Below are positions 1-9,435 of a DNA stretch of 64,000 nt, in pieces. Both the position numbers and the translations under genes were made by a program. The notes below the pieces were generated by a model. It saw only the letters and a program-made list of their open reading frames with translations. It did not search any database and had not been told where the DNA came from. This DNA is from Phormidium sp. OSCR (GTDB taxonomy: Bacteria > Cyanobacteriota > Cyanobacteriia > Cyanobacteriales > Geitlerinemataceae), in the NCBI GenBank assembly GCA_001314905.1, contig LJZT01000002.1, positions 62,001-126,000 of the forward strand, written 5' to 3'. Position 1 is the stretch's first letter. Each line of letters starts with the position of its first letter.

Positions 1-1
1 G

Positions 2-364
2 TTCGAGGCAATACAAGAGTTACGCTGTATTATTCCGCCTTATTCACCGGTTCCGGATATTGTGGTTATTGCCAGCGAACGTTTCTCTGATGAGGATGGC
101 CCTTTCCAGGGCGCTCCCGATTGGTTAATTGAAATTCGCTCCCCTGACCAAAGTACGTTAGACTTGCAAACTAAGATTATTCACTGTCTTAGTAATGGCA
201 CAAAATTGGCTTGGTTAATTGATTTTAATCATGAGCAAGTTTGGGTTTGGCAGGGCGATAGCTTACCCATTATTTGCTCGGGAGAGGATGTTTTGCCAAG
301 TTGTAACTTTGGGTTTGAGCTTACAGTTGACTCGGTCGTTGCAATGACTCAAAATAAACGGTAA
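2..364 (+). CDS. Uma2 family (PD-(D/E)XK-like) protein, 5' truncated by window edge
   Basis: Frame 2 is open from base 2 (FEAIQELRCIIPPYSPVPDIVVIASERF...) and continues into the listed ORF. Uma2-like motifs PDWLIEIRSPDQS and KLAWLID. Confidence 0.8.
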   Translation, partial: FEAIQELRCIIPPYSPVPDIVVIASERFSDEDGPFQGAPDWLIEIRSPDQSTLDLQTKIIHCLSNGTKLAWLIDFNHEQVWVWQGDSLPIICSGEDVLPSCNFGFELTVDSVVAMTQNKR

Positions 365-382
365 CAGTAAAAAAAACGAGGT

Positions 383-1204
383 CTAGTCTGTAATTTTTTC
401 TTCAAGGATTTGCGTAGAACTCACCCATTGCCCAGTGGCGTCATAATTGCGTAATAAACGTGCGCGTACTCCCGGCGTGAGTCGCCAGCCAATTTCGAGA
501 AAAAAGGGTTTTTGGCGGGGAATGGTGAGGGGACAGAGACAGGATGCGCCGTCAGGGAGGAGGAGGAGTTGTCGGGGTTCGCTGGTGCGGTTGAAGAGGA
601 TGCGATTATCGCCGTCGATTTCTCCGGTTGAGGACAATTGCCAGTTTGATGTGGTTAATGATTGCTGAAGTTGGTTTCCCTGACGGCTGATGACGAGATG
701 ACTTTCATAGGAGTCAGGGGTGCGTAAATCGGGGTATTCTGTCGTTACAATTCCTCGCCATTTGCCAATCAGTTCTTCGACGGTTAATGGGGCAGATTCT
801 GGGATTTCCACGCCGTTGAGGACTTCGCGAATTAGGGTTCCGCCGCTAAATTCACCGTTTTTAAATAGTTGTACCAGTCGTAGCCGCCGCTGGTTATGGA
901 TAAACCCTTGTTCGGCACCAAAATCGGCAACGGGGGAAAATTGCACGGAACCAAAGGAAAAATATCCTGTTTCAAAAAAGAGGATATTTCGTCCTAGGGT
1001 GCGATAGGTGAGTTGAATTGGCTCAGGTTCGGGTTCTCCTGGAGGATATTTAAAGACCTGTTGTTGAACACAAGTATTGTTCTCGATGCCCTCCAAAGTA
1101 ACTCGGGTTGGGATATCATTCACAATCTTTCCCCTAGATGAAAATTGGCTAAACGAGCCGCGCCAATCACCCAAATTCCCAAGAAATCGCTGCCATTGAT
1201 TCAT
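383..1204 (-). CDS. DUF3598-like cyanobacterial protein
   Basis: 273 aa ORF starting MNQWQRFLGNLGDWRGSFSQFSSRG, a pattern typical of DUF3598 proteins. Confidence 0.6.
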   Translation of the reverse strand: MNQWQRFLGNLGDWRGSFSQFSSRGKIVNDIPTRVTLEGIENNTCVQQQVFKYPPGEPEPEPIQLTYRTLGRNILFFETGYFSFGSVQFSPVADFGAEQGFIHNQRRLRLVQLFKNGEFSGGTLIREVLNGVEIPESAPLTVEELIGKWRGIVTTEYPDLRTPDSYESHLVISRQGNQLQQSLTTSNWQLSSTGEIDGDNRILFNRTSEPRQLLLLPDGASCLCPLTIPRQKPFFLEIGWRLTPGVRARLLRNYDATGQWVSSTQILEEKITD

Positions 1205-1223
1205 CCTAAAACTCCCAAATTTC

Positions 1224-1283
1224 CAACTATTAACTATTCACTATTAACTATTCACTATTAACTATTCACTATTAACTATTAAC
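1224..1283. repeat. Heptanucleotide tandem array, unit AATAGT(G/T) on minus strand
   Basis: aactattaactattcactattaactattcactattaactattcactattaactattaacc; about 8 units of 7 bp. Confidence 0.9.
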
Positions 1284-3199
1284 CGTCGTTCCCCGTAGGC
1301 GAGGAGTTCTTCGATCGCCTGAAGACGATGTTCCCAGGTCTCGACTTGATAGGTATTGTTGACTCGGTGAAGACTCAGCCATTGGGGGAATCCTTGTTGT
1401 AGCTGATCGAGGCGATCGCGCGTCACGGTCACTTGCGCTCGACTCGGTTGTGCGGCAAGCTGTTCCAAGGCTTCAACAAAGGCGCGATCGCTCTCTTGCC
1501 AGAGACGCAATTTCTCGTCATCAATCCACAACTGTTCAGCGGCTAAAATAAATTGCCATTCTGCCTTAAGGGCGCGATGTCGATCGAGGGCCGCTTTGAA
1601 GGGTTGACGATAGGGAATCGGTTGGACAACATTATTTTCCCCGTGGGTTTGTTGCAAAATCTCTTTTAAGTTATCCACCAAGCGTTCGGCGGCAAAAAGA
1701 GCATAACCACTGGTGGGTAAATCACGAATCAATTGCATTTGATCGACGGCAACAATATCCGCTAAATCATGAAGTTTCACCGAAGGAACAATCAATGCCC
1801 CTGGGGGGATGTTCGCCAACATGGGGGTCATCAGTCGTCCGAGACGATTGGTGTCAGCGGCGTAGGTCATGGGAACAATGACGTCGATAATCCCAGCTTC
1901 AATCCAGCTTTCCCAGTCTTGTTGGATTTTGTGGATGCGATCGTGGCGGGATTGGGGAAACACCGCCGCTGAGAGAATTAACTCTGGGTTACGGCGTTGC
2001 AGGAGTTCATGAACCTCGCCGACAAAGGCGGTAACTTGGCTGACTCGGAAATCAGTCCAACGCTGCCAAAGGTCAACTTGACGGGGAGAGATCGTAGTGG
2101 GATCAACCCCAGTTAACTCCTCAAAGCGCGATCGCCCGGCTTCGCCATAGCCATAACTGCGTTCAGCGCTGGGGTCTTGGAAGGGATAGCGGATATAGTC
2201 GAGTTGAATGCCATCGACATCGTAGTTGAGGACAATCTCATCGATGACGCGAATGAGATACCAGCGGGCTTCGAGGTTGGCTGGATCGAGGAAGGTTTTG
2301 CGGGACCCCCGATGCCGCATTTCGCCGCGATGGTCGAGATTGGCCCATTGGGGATGGTCATTGAGAATAGGACCGACGAAGCTGGGAGACTGCCCTAAAA
2401 CGCGATTGTGGGCTTCGTTGCCGACGGCAAAGGTCCACAGCCAAGCATGGAGTTCCATCCCCCGTTCCCGGGCCAATTCTATGGCGGCTTGTAGGGGGTC
2501 CCAGCCTTCGGTGAGGGGATTTTGGGAGTTGGTGATTTGGCTCGGATAAATGGGATAGCCGGCGTTGAAGCTTTCAAAAAACACCGTGTTAATCCCGGCC
2601 CGGGCCAAACGGTCAAATAGGGGTTCGAGGCCGGCTTTGGACCCGGCGGCTACAATAGTGCCGCGATCGAGCCAAATTGAACGCACTTCTGGGGTGCTGT
2701 TGCGGGGGCGATCATTGGGGTAACTGGCCCAGAGTTGCGATCGCGCCTCCAACCACCGCGATCGCGCTTCGCCATACTGCTGTTGCTGCACTAATTCCGG
2801 GAACTCCCGCAACAGGGTTCGGGCCGCCGCCACTCGCGCACCGTCATCTTGGGCCAGGCTAACTACATCTGTACTCGAATCTAATGCTTGCAGGGCAACA
2901 TCGCCTAAGTTTCCCAGAGTTTGGGCTGCAATCAAAGCACTCTCAACTCGTCCAAGGAGTTGTCTGAGTTCCTGCTGCATCCGCAGGGCGATGGTAGCGT
3001 CGATGGGGGCATCTCCGGCTTCGACGACTAAGCCAGGAGGGGCGGTTTCTGAGGCTGGGTCGCGAATTTCGCCGTCGTTGCGGGTACTTTGAACGGTTGT
3101 GGGTTGGCTTTGAACGGGTAGGGGAAGCAGTAGGGGGAGGGCCAGAAACATGAGGGGGAGCGATCGCCGCGACAGCCGCCGCAATAAGGCGTTGACCAT
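1262..3199 (-). CDS. GH10-like glycoside hydrolase (GHL10/DUF4015-type), secreted
   Basis: N-terminal signal; motifs VRSIWLDRGTI, GINTVFFESFNAGYPIYPS, ELHAWLWTFAVGN, VDGIQLDYIRYP. Confidence 0.8.
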   Translation of the reverse strand: MVNALLRRLSRRSLPLMFLALPLLLPLPVQSQPTTVQSTRNDGEIRDPASETAPPGLVVEAGDAPIDATIALRMQQELRQLLGRVESALIAAQTLGNLGDVALQALDSSTDVVSLAQDDGARVAAARTLLREFPELVQQQQYGEARSRWLEARSQLWASYPNDRPRNSTPEVRSIWLDRGTIVAAGSKAGLEPLFDRLARAGINTVFFESFNAGYPIYPSQITNSQNPLTEGWDPLQAAIELARERGMELHAWLWTFAVGNEAHNRVLGQSPSFVGPILNDHPQWANLDHRGEMRHRGSRKTFLDPANLEARWYLIRVIDEIVLNYDVDGIQLDYIRYPFQDPSAERSYGYGEAGRSRFEELTGVDPTTISPRQVDLWQRWTDFRVSQVTAFVGEVHELLQRRNPELILSAAVFPQSRHDRIHKIQQDWESWIEAGIIDVIVPMTYAADTNRLGRLMTPMLANIPPGALIVPSVKLHDLADIVAVDQMQLIRDLPTSGYALFAAERLVDNLKEILQQTHGENNVVQPIPYRQPFKAALDRHRALKAEWQFILAAEQLWIDDEKLRLWQESDRAFVEALEQLAAQPSRAQVTVTRDRLDQLQQGFPQWLSLHRVNNTYQVETWEHRLQAIEELLAYGERRLIVNSE

Positions 3200-3398
3200 A
3201 ATGGTGTTCCTTGGTTGTGTGTGAGGATGGTGGGAACGGAAAAGCTAGCCGAATTTTAACCAATTTTGGTGACTCTGACTCAAATCCGTTTTTTGGGGTT
3301 GAGGTCTGTCTCTTGGTCTGTCTCTTGGTCTTTTTCTTTGGGTCTTTTTCTTTGGGTCTTTTTCTCTAGGTCTTTTCCTTACCTACAATCATCCAGAT

Positions 3399-3590
3399 GC
3401 GTTCTGGCAAGAGCCGGTCAATTCGTTGGCGAGTTGGGGTATCGATGACCGTGTTGGTTGGGTTTTTGATGAACTGACGACCACAGTTGCGGCCTAGATA
3501 CCGTTGCTTGCCAGTGTAGATGTGAGCATTTTTGACGGTTCCCTTAGAATCGCAATCAGGTAGAATCGCAATCAGGGCAGTGAGGCCTGG
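3399..3590 (-). pseudogene. IS1-family InsA (zinc-ribbon) remnant
   Basis: Minus-strand translation gives CPDCDS/KGTVKNAHIYTGKQRYLGRNCGRQFIKNPTNTVIDTPTRQRIDRLLPER, interrupted by a 16-bp tandem duplication (tagaatcgcaatcagg x2). Confidence 0.75.
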
Positions 3591-3672
3591 GTGGTGTTGC
3601 GTCGCTTCATGAGCATCTTAAAAATCCATTATTATCTCTAATGTTCTACCTGGCAAATAATGGTTACGGTAT

Positions 3673-3694
3673 GTTAGGCTGTGGTGGGCATTGC
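3673..3694 (+). repeat. 22-bp direct repeat, left of vapBC-like module
   Basis: GTTAGGCTGTGGTGGGCATTGC, identical to 4485..4506. Confidence 0.95.
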
Positions 3695-3719
3695 GACGGT
3701 AACTAATTGAGGAAAAATA

Positions 3720-3995
3720 ATGATACATATTGAAGAAATTCAAAAAGATATAAATGAATTACCTGAAGAAGCACAGGCTTTACTTTTAGATTTTATTGAT
3801 TTGTTAAAAAAGCGCTATTTAACACCGGACAAACCAACTGTAAACTCGAATGATACTCCAGATTGTCCATTGAGTACCTTAGACATCCTCAACGAATCTG
3901 AGTTAATCGGTTGTATCAGTGCAGAACCAGATCTTTCTACTCATTACAAATCTGTTCTTCAAGAAAAACTAGACTCCAAGTATGATCATCGTTGA
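3720..3995 (+). CDS. DUF2281-like antitoxin
   Basis: Small ORF (IQKDINELPEEAQALLLDFIDLLKKRY) overlapping the start of a downstream PIN protein. Confidence 0.65.
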   Translation: MIHIEEIQKDINELPEEAQALLLDFIDLLKKRYLTPDKPTVNSNDTPDCPLSTLDILNESELIGCISAEPDLSTHYKSVLQEKLDSKYDHR

Positions 3996-4425
3996 TACAG
4001 GATTTTGGCTGGCTTTATTCAATGAGAAAGACCAATATCATCAAAGCGCACAAGAGACTCTAGCCCAATATCCTTATGAACCCTTAATCACAACTTGGTG
4101 TGTTCTCACAGAAACTTCTCATTTACTTTTGCAGCGTTCCTCAAATACCTATCAAGGGGTTCAAAAACAGATTAAGTTAATGAGTATTTTTCAAAAATAT
4201 CCCCAAAGATTTCAACGATTTGATTTGCACGAGACTCATTTTGAGCGAATTATTTTTTTGCTAGAGAAGTATCAAAATTTGCCCATGGATTTAGCGGATG
4301 CTTCCCTCGTTATTTTGGCAGAGGAGTTAGGAGATGGGCGAATCCTCTCCATTGACTATCAAGATTTTAATACCTATCGATGGAAAAATAAAAAACCTTT
4401 TCAGAATCTATTTAAGAGGTTGTAG
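3982..4425 (+). CDS. PIN-domain (VapC-like) toxin
   Basis: MIIVDTGFWLALFNEKDQYH...TTWCVLTETSHLL...DLADASLVILAEELG...ILSIDYQDF: PIN acidic residues. Confidence 0.85.
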   Translation: MIIVDTGFWLALFNEKDQYHQSAQETLAQYPYEPLITTWCVLTETSHLLLQRSSNTYQGVQKQIKLMSIFQKYPQRFQRFDLHETHFERIIFLLEKYQNLPMDLADASLVILAEELGDGRILSIDYQDFNTYRWKNKKPFQNLFKRL

Positions 4426-4484
4426 ACAGTTTTTGGGTTCTAGTAGTAGGGTGGAAATCTCCCAGACAATCCAGGTCGCGCTAC

Positions 4485-4506
4485 GTTAGGCTGTGGTGGG
4501 CATTGC
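4485..4506 (+). repeat. 22-bp direct repeat, right of vapBC-like module
   Basis: GTTAGGCTGTGGTGGGCATTGC, identical to 3673..3694. Confidence 0.95.
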
Positions 4507-4620
4507 CTATCCTACCCGTTAAATTTTTGTCCTATCCAAGCCGAATACGACGAGGTTAAAGCCGATCGCGATCGCAAAGTCCTAGAATTAGAACAGTGAA
4601 TGTCCCGCGATCGCATCCCC

Positions 4621-5340
4621 CTAAAGCCTATCGGGATCAATGCCCAACTCCCGAAGCCTTGCTAACGCTTGTTCGAGCTGAGCCTGAGTGCGATCGCGAT
4701 CGCGCTGGGCCTCATCCCGTTCCCTCTGAGCTTGTTGTTGCGCGAGTTTGGCGCGATCTCGTTCGAGTAAACTCGCTTCAGGTTCGGCAAACGGTTCGCC
4801 ATTGGGATAGAAAATTGCCAATCCATCCTCAAACCGTTCAAATCGAATCTCCAACAACGGCGATGTCCAGGGCAGATATAATGCCGTAATTAGGGTAAAA
4901 ATATCGTCTGGATCATCTCGTACAAACCCCCAAAAATCAGAGCGTTGCGGATCATAATAGTACGCCTCCAACACCCCATATATCTCATAAAACTTCTGTT
5001 TCTCTGCCATTTCCCGGCGAGTATTACTCGGTGAGAGAATTTCAAAAACGACCTGTGGGGCAATATTCTCTTCTTCCCATTGCTTATAGCTGCCACGATA
5101 TCCCGCCGGACGACCCAAAACAACCATGACATCCGGGGCTTGGCGAGGTGCTGGGGGTTCTGTAACTTCCACGGGATACCAGAGTAAATCTCCAGCGACA
5201 AATGCAACTTTGTCTCTGAGTAAATACTTCAGATTTGTAACCAAGCGGACAATCCATTCATACTGTTCCGTATTGTCCGCCATGGGTTTCCCGTCAGAAT
5301 CAGGGTAGAGCGTTTCCAAGTCGTGGCAGGCTTCAACCAT
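4621..5340 (-). CDS. Uma2 family protein with C-terminal coiled-coil
   Basis: PDVMVVLGRPAGYRGSYKQWEEENIAPQVVFEILSPSNTRREMAEKQKFYEIYGVLEAYYYDP, then a QRERDEAQRDRDRTQAQLEQ coil. Confidence 0.85.
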   Translation of the reverse strand: MVEACHDLETLYPDSDGKPMADNTEQYEWIVRLVTNLKYLLRDKVAFVAGDLLWYPVEVTEPPAPRQAPDVMVVLGRPAGYRGSYKQWEEENIAPQVVFEILSPSNTRREMAEKQKFYEIYGVLEAYYYDPQRSDFWGFVRDDPDDIFTLITALYLPWTSPLLEIRFERFEDGLAIFYPNGEPFAEPEASLLERDRAKLAQQQAQRERDEAQRDRDRTQAQLEQALARLRELGIDPDRL

Positions 5341-5429
5341 GAGTCACTCAGTTCTGGGTCAGCGCTAATGTGAATTGTAATTAGAATTGTAATTAGAATT
5401 GTAATCAAATTGCGATCGCAGCGGCCACC

Positions 5430-6047
5430 ATGGTACAAGTTCCCACCCAACTCGAACCCTCAACCCTATCGCTTGAGTTACCCAGACATCTCAACCTGTA
5501 CGTCACTCCCGAACAGTTTACCGCCCTCGCCGCCAGTAACCGAGACTTACAACTCGAACGAACCGCCCAAGGAGAACTCATCGTGAATCCACCCACCGGC
5601 TGGGAAACCGGAAAACGTAACTTTAGCATTATCGGACAGTTATATCGCTGGTATGACGACAATGGCGCGATTGGGGAAGCCTTTGAGTGTTCGACGGGAT
5701 TCACGTTAGCCAATGGTGCCATTCGCTCTCCCGATGCGGGTTGGATTAGTCAAGAACGTTGGGATGCCCTCACAGATGAGCAGAAAGGAACATTTGCCAA
5801 TATCTGCCCGGATTTTGTGGTTGAGCTGCGATCGCACTCCGATACAGTGAAATCGCTACAAGAGAAAATGCAAGAATATATGGACAATGGGGCTAAACTG
5901 GGTTGGTTAATCGATCCTCAAACTCGAACAGTGGCAGTTTATCGAGTGGGTTTAGAGGTCGAGATCTTGTCCAATCCGGTTGAGTTATCCGGGGAGGACA
6001 TTTTACCGGGTTTTGTCTTGAATTTGCAGCGAGTGTGGGAGAATTAG
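5430..6047 (+). CDS. Uma2 family protein, tandem copy 1
   Basis: PDAGWISQERWDAL, CPDFVVELRSHSD, GAKLGWLIDPQTRTVAVYR. Near-copy located 752 bp downstream. Confidence 0.9.
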   Translation: MVQVPTQLEPSTLSLELPRHLNLYVTPEQFTALAASNRDLQLERTAQGELIVNPPTGWETGKRNFSIIGQLYRWYDDNGAIGEAFECSTGFTLANGAIRSPDAGWISQERWDALTDEQKGTFANICPDFVVELRSHSDTVKSLQEKMQEYMDNGAKLGWLIDPQTRTVAVYRVGLEVEILSNPVELSGEDILPGFVLNLQRVWEN

Positions 6048-6181
6048 ACCTCATCCCGAAAGCGTTTCCAAGTCGTGGCAGGCTTCAGCCATGAGTCACG
6101 CAGTTCTGGGTCAGTGCTACTCCAAATTGTAATTAGAATTGTAATCAGAATTGTAATCAGATTGCGATCGCAGCGGCCACC

Positions 6182-6799
6182 ATGGTACAAGTTCCCACAC
6201 AACTCGAACCCTCAACTCTATCGCTTGAGTTACCCAGACATCTCAACCTGTACGTCACTCCCGAACAGTTTACCGCCCTCGCCGCCAGTAACCGAGACTT
6301 ACAACTCGAACGAACTGCCCAAGGAGAACTCATCGTGAATCCGCCCACCGGCTGGGAAACCGGAAAACGCAATAGCCGCATCTCCGGTGAACTCTACCTA
6401 TGGTGGCGTAACGCGGGCGAACCGGGAGACGTCTTTGAATCCTCCACGGGATTTACCCTCCCCAATGGCGCAATCCGATCGCCTGATGCCTCCTGGGTGA
6501 GTCAAGCCCGCTGGGATGCCTTAAGCGAAGCACAGAAAGGAAGATTTGCCAATATATGCCCGGATTTTGTCGTCGAGCTGCGATCGCACTCCGATACAGT
6601 GAAATCGTTGCAAGAGAAAATGCAAGAGTATATGGACAATGGGGCTAAACTGGGTTGGTTAATCGACCCTCAAACTCGAACAGTGGCAGTTTATCGAGTG
6701 GGTTTAGAGGTCGAGATCTTGTCCAATCCGGTTGAGTTATCCGGTGAGAATGTTTTACCGGGTTTTGTCTTGAATTTGCAGCGAGTGTGGGGGAATTAA
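6182..6799 (+). CDS. Uma2 family protein, tandem copy 2
   Basis: N- and C-terminal sequence near-identical to 5430..6047; diverged middle. Confidence 0.9.
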   Translation: MVQVPTQLEPSTLSLELPRHLNLYVTPEQFTALAASNRDLQLERTAQGELIVNPPTGWETGKRNSRISGELYLWWRNAGEPGDVFESSTGFTLPNGAIRSPDASWVSQARWDALSEAQKGRFANICPDFVVELRSHSDTVKSLQEKMQEYMDNGAKLGWLIDPQTRTVAVYRVGLEVEILSNPVELSGENVLPGFVLNLQRVWGN

Positions 6800-9435
6800 A
6801 CCTCATCGCGAACTGGAAAGCGGTTCATCAATTCACTGGCATCCCACGCCAAACGACGCAGTTCTGGGCTGACATGGGGAATATGAGGAATCTGAGAGAG
6901 AAAATCGAGGGTGCGCCGCAAAATGCGGACAATATCTCCTTCGTCTAAACTGGTATTTTCACAAAGTTCTGTCCATTCCACACCGTAGGCCCAATACTCA
7001 ACCAGGCCTAGGGCATCCCATTCCAGCCAAACCGGGAACGCCACCTGATAGCGCCATTGAATCTGTATCACCTTGCGACGTAACCCCCGTAATCCCCCTA
7101 ACGCTTCTTCGACTTCTGGGGTGATGCTGTAGCGTGTCCAGGTATCGGCCCGCACTTCCATGACGAGGGCGGCACAGGCGGCGGCGAATTGTTCGGGGGT
7201 GAGGCGATCGAATTGGCCACTGGTGATGGCTAAGCCTAACCACAGTTCATTGTCTCCCCGTACGGCGGCGATGGACTCTCCTAAAGGGGTGGGTTTCATG
7301 GAAACGCCATCTAAACAGTCAAACTCAATCAGAATATCAATGAGATCGAGAAAGTCCTCCCAGTGACGGGCCAAATTGACACGGATACGTTCTTCTCGTT
7401 CCTGTCGTTGCCGTTGCAGACGGGCCAGACGTTTGGCCCGTTTGATGAGGGTTCCGGGATTGCCAAATTGATTCAGGGGATGCCGTTCGAGTTCGGCGGT
7501 AATCTCGGCGACGCGATCTTGCCATTCTTGCACTTCGGGGGCAATCTCTGGGGCCGGCAGGGGCGGGATTTTGGCGGCGACGGCTTGGGTTTCGGCGTTG
7601 CCGTTGCGGGCTTGTCCGGGTTTGGGCGGCATTTCCGGCGGTGGGGTGAGGGCATCGACGTCTTCTAATCGGGGAATTTCTCCCCGCAGACTGACCACGT
7701 CTTTGGTGGTGATGACGTACCAGCGGTTATTTGCCCCGAGACAGATGAGATAGGGGGCTTTGCCGGGTCCCGGTCGTTTGGTCACTAAGACGGCGTTTAG
7801 CGGCTCGGAGACGGGCACGTTGGCGCCTTTGAGTTGCAGAATACTCCCGGCAACGGCGAATTGTAGGGCAACAGTGAGGGATTTATTCTGAACTTCGCCG
7901 GCTTGTTGTTGTAGGGTTTTGAGGATGCGGCGTTCTTCTTTAAGCCGTTCTTGGAGTTTTTCGTAGCTACTGAGATATTCGGGGTCAACTTGTTCAAATT
8001 TGCTTTGGGCGGCGGTAATTTCGGCGTCGAGGTCTTGGAGGGCCTGTTGTTGGGGTCGTAGGCCCAGGCCGGCGAGATACTGCCCAAAGCTACGTTCGAT
8101 GAGTTCTTTGGCTTCGTCGAGGCTGTGGGTTTGCAGCAGGTTGAGGACCATCCCATAGTTGGGGGTGAATTGACTCACCAGGGGATCGGCTTTGGAGGTG
8201 GCCAGGTTGGCGGCTTCGATGGCCCCTTCAAAGGGGGTGTCTAGGGTGACGACATAGCCCTGTTCGTCCATGCCTCGCCGTCCGGCCCGTCCGGCCATTT
8301 GTAGGAATTCGGAGGCGGTGAGGAGGCGATGGCCGCGATCGGTGCGTTTGGAGAGGCTGGAGATGACGGTGGTGCGGGCGGGCATATTAATGCCGGCGGC
8401 GAGGGTTTCGGTGGCGAAGACGACTTTAATCAGTCCTCGTTGGAAGAGTTGTTCGACGAGGCCTTTCCAGGCGGGTAGGATGCCGGCGTGGTGGGCGGCG
8501 ATGCCTCGATAGAGGGGTTCGACTTGTCCTTCGCGGCCGGCGTCGGGGTTTTGTCGCAGAAATTCGTCGATGGTGGTTTTGAGTTGGGCGGCTTCGTCGT
8601 CGTTGACGAGGCTGAGAGTGCCGATATCGTTGACGGAGCGATCGCAGCCTCGACGACTAAAGATGAAGTAGATGGCCGGCAACATATCCCGTTTGCGTAG
8701 TTGGGAGACGACGTAGCTAATGGCCAGGCCATCGCGACGGCTACGGCGGCGGTTTTGGCTGCCTCGGCGCGGTTTGAGGCGGTTGTTGAGTGTGTTGTCT
8801 GAGTTGAGGAGGGGAAAGACCCCTTTGCGGTTACAGAAGAGGAATTGTAGGGGAACGGGGCGATGTTCGGAATAGATGCGTGCGGTGGGGCCGTGGACTT
8901 GGCTAATCCAATCGGTGAGTTGGTCGCTGTTGGCGACGGTGGCAGATAGGCCCACCAGTTGGATTTCGGGGGGACAGTAGATGATGGATTCTTCCCAGAC
9001 GGTTCCTCGTTGGCGATCGTTCATGTAGTGACATTCGTCGAGGACGACGGTTTGCACGCCCTGGATGGAGGTTCCTACTTCGCCGATGCGGGTTCCGTAG
9101 AGCATATTACGGAAGATCTCGGTGGTCATGACGATGATGGGTGCGTCCCGGTTGAAGGAGAGATCTCCTGTGAGGAGTCCGACGTTGTTCGGCCCGAATT
9201 GCTCTTGGAAGTCTCGTAATTTTTGGTTGGAGAGGGCTTTGAGGGGGGTGGTGTAAAAGACGCGCTTCTGGTTGGTGAGGGCGCGGTAGATGGCGTATTC
9301 GCCGATGAGGGTTTTGCCGGACCCGGTGGGGGCGCAGACGATGGCAGATTTGCCGGCGTTGAGGGCGGCGATCGCCTCCTGTTGAAAGTCGTCGAGGGGA
9401 AAGGGAAAAAGCTGGTTGAGGTCGAGGTCGGACAT
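6796..9435 (-). CDS. DEAD/DEAH-box helicase, Ski2/Mtr4-like
   Basis: Walker A APTGSGKT, DECH box, SATVANS, QMAGRAGRRGMD. Start placed at MSDLDLNQLFPFPLDDFQ rather than the upstream ORF start at 9519. Confidence 0.9.
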   Translation of the reverse strand: MSDLDLNQLFPFPLDDFQQEAIAALNAGKSAIVCAPTGSGKTLIGEYAIYRALTNQKRVFYTTPLKALSNQKLRDFQEQFGPNNVGLLTGDLSFNRDAPIIVMTTEIFRNMLYGTRIGEVGTSIQGVQTVVLDECHYMNDRQRGTVWEESIIYCPPEIQLVGLSATVANSDQLTDWISQVHGPTARIYSEHRPVPLQFLFCNRKGVFPLLNSDNTLNNRLKPRRGSQNRRRSRRDGLAISYVVSQLRKRDMLPAIYFIFSRRGCDRSVNDIGTLSLVNDDEAAQLKTTIDEFLRQNPDAGREGQVEPLYRGIAAHHAGILPAWKGLVEQLFQRGLIKVVFATETLAAGINMPARTTVISSLSKRTDRGHRLLTASEFLQMAGRAGRRGMDEQGYVVTLDTPFEGAIEAANLATSKADPLVSQFTPNYGMVLNLLQTHSLDEAKELIERSFGQYLAGLGLRPQQQALQDLDAEITAAQSKFEQVDPEYLSSYEKLQERLKEERRILKTLQQQAGEVQNKSLTVALQFAVAGSILQLKGANVPVSEPLNAVLVTKRPGPGKAPYLICLGANNRWYVITTKDVVSLRGEIPRLEDVDALTPPPEMPPKPGQARNGNAETQAVAAKIPPLPAPEIAPEVQEWQDRVAEITAELERHPLNQFGNPGTLIKRAKRLARLQRQRQEREERIRVNLARHWEDFLDLIDILIEFDCLDGVSMKPTPLGESIAAVRGDNELWLGLAITSGQFDRLTPEQFAAACAALVMEVRADTWTRYSITPEVEEALGGLRGLRRKVIQIQWRYQVAFPVWLEWDALGLVEYWAYGVEWTELCENTSLDEGDIVRILRRTLDFLSQIPHIPHVSPELRRLAWDASELMNRFPVRDEV

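Noticed and set aside
7363-9219. Multiple long antisense ORFs across the Ski2-like helicase
   Set aside because: Gly/Ala/Val- or Arg/Pro-rich shadow translations of a GC-rich gene; no family resemblance.
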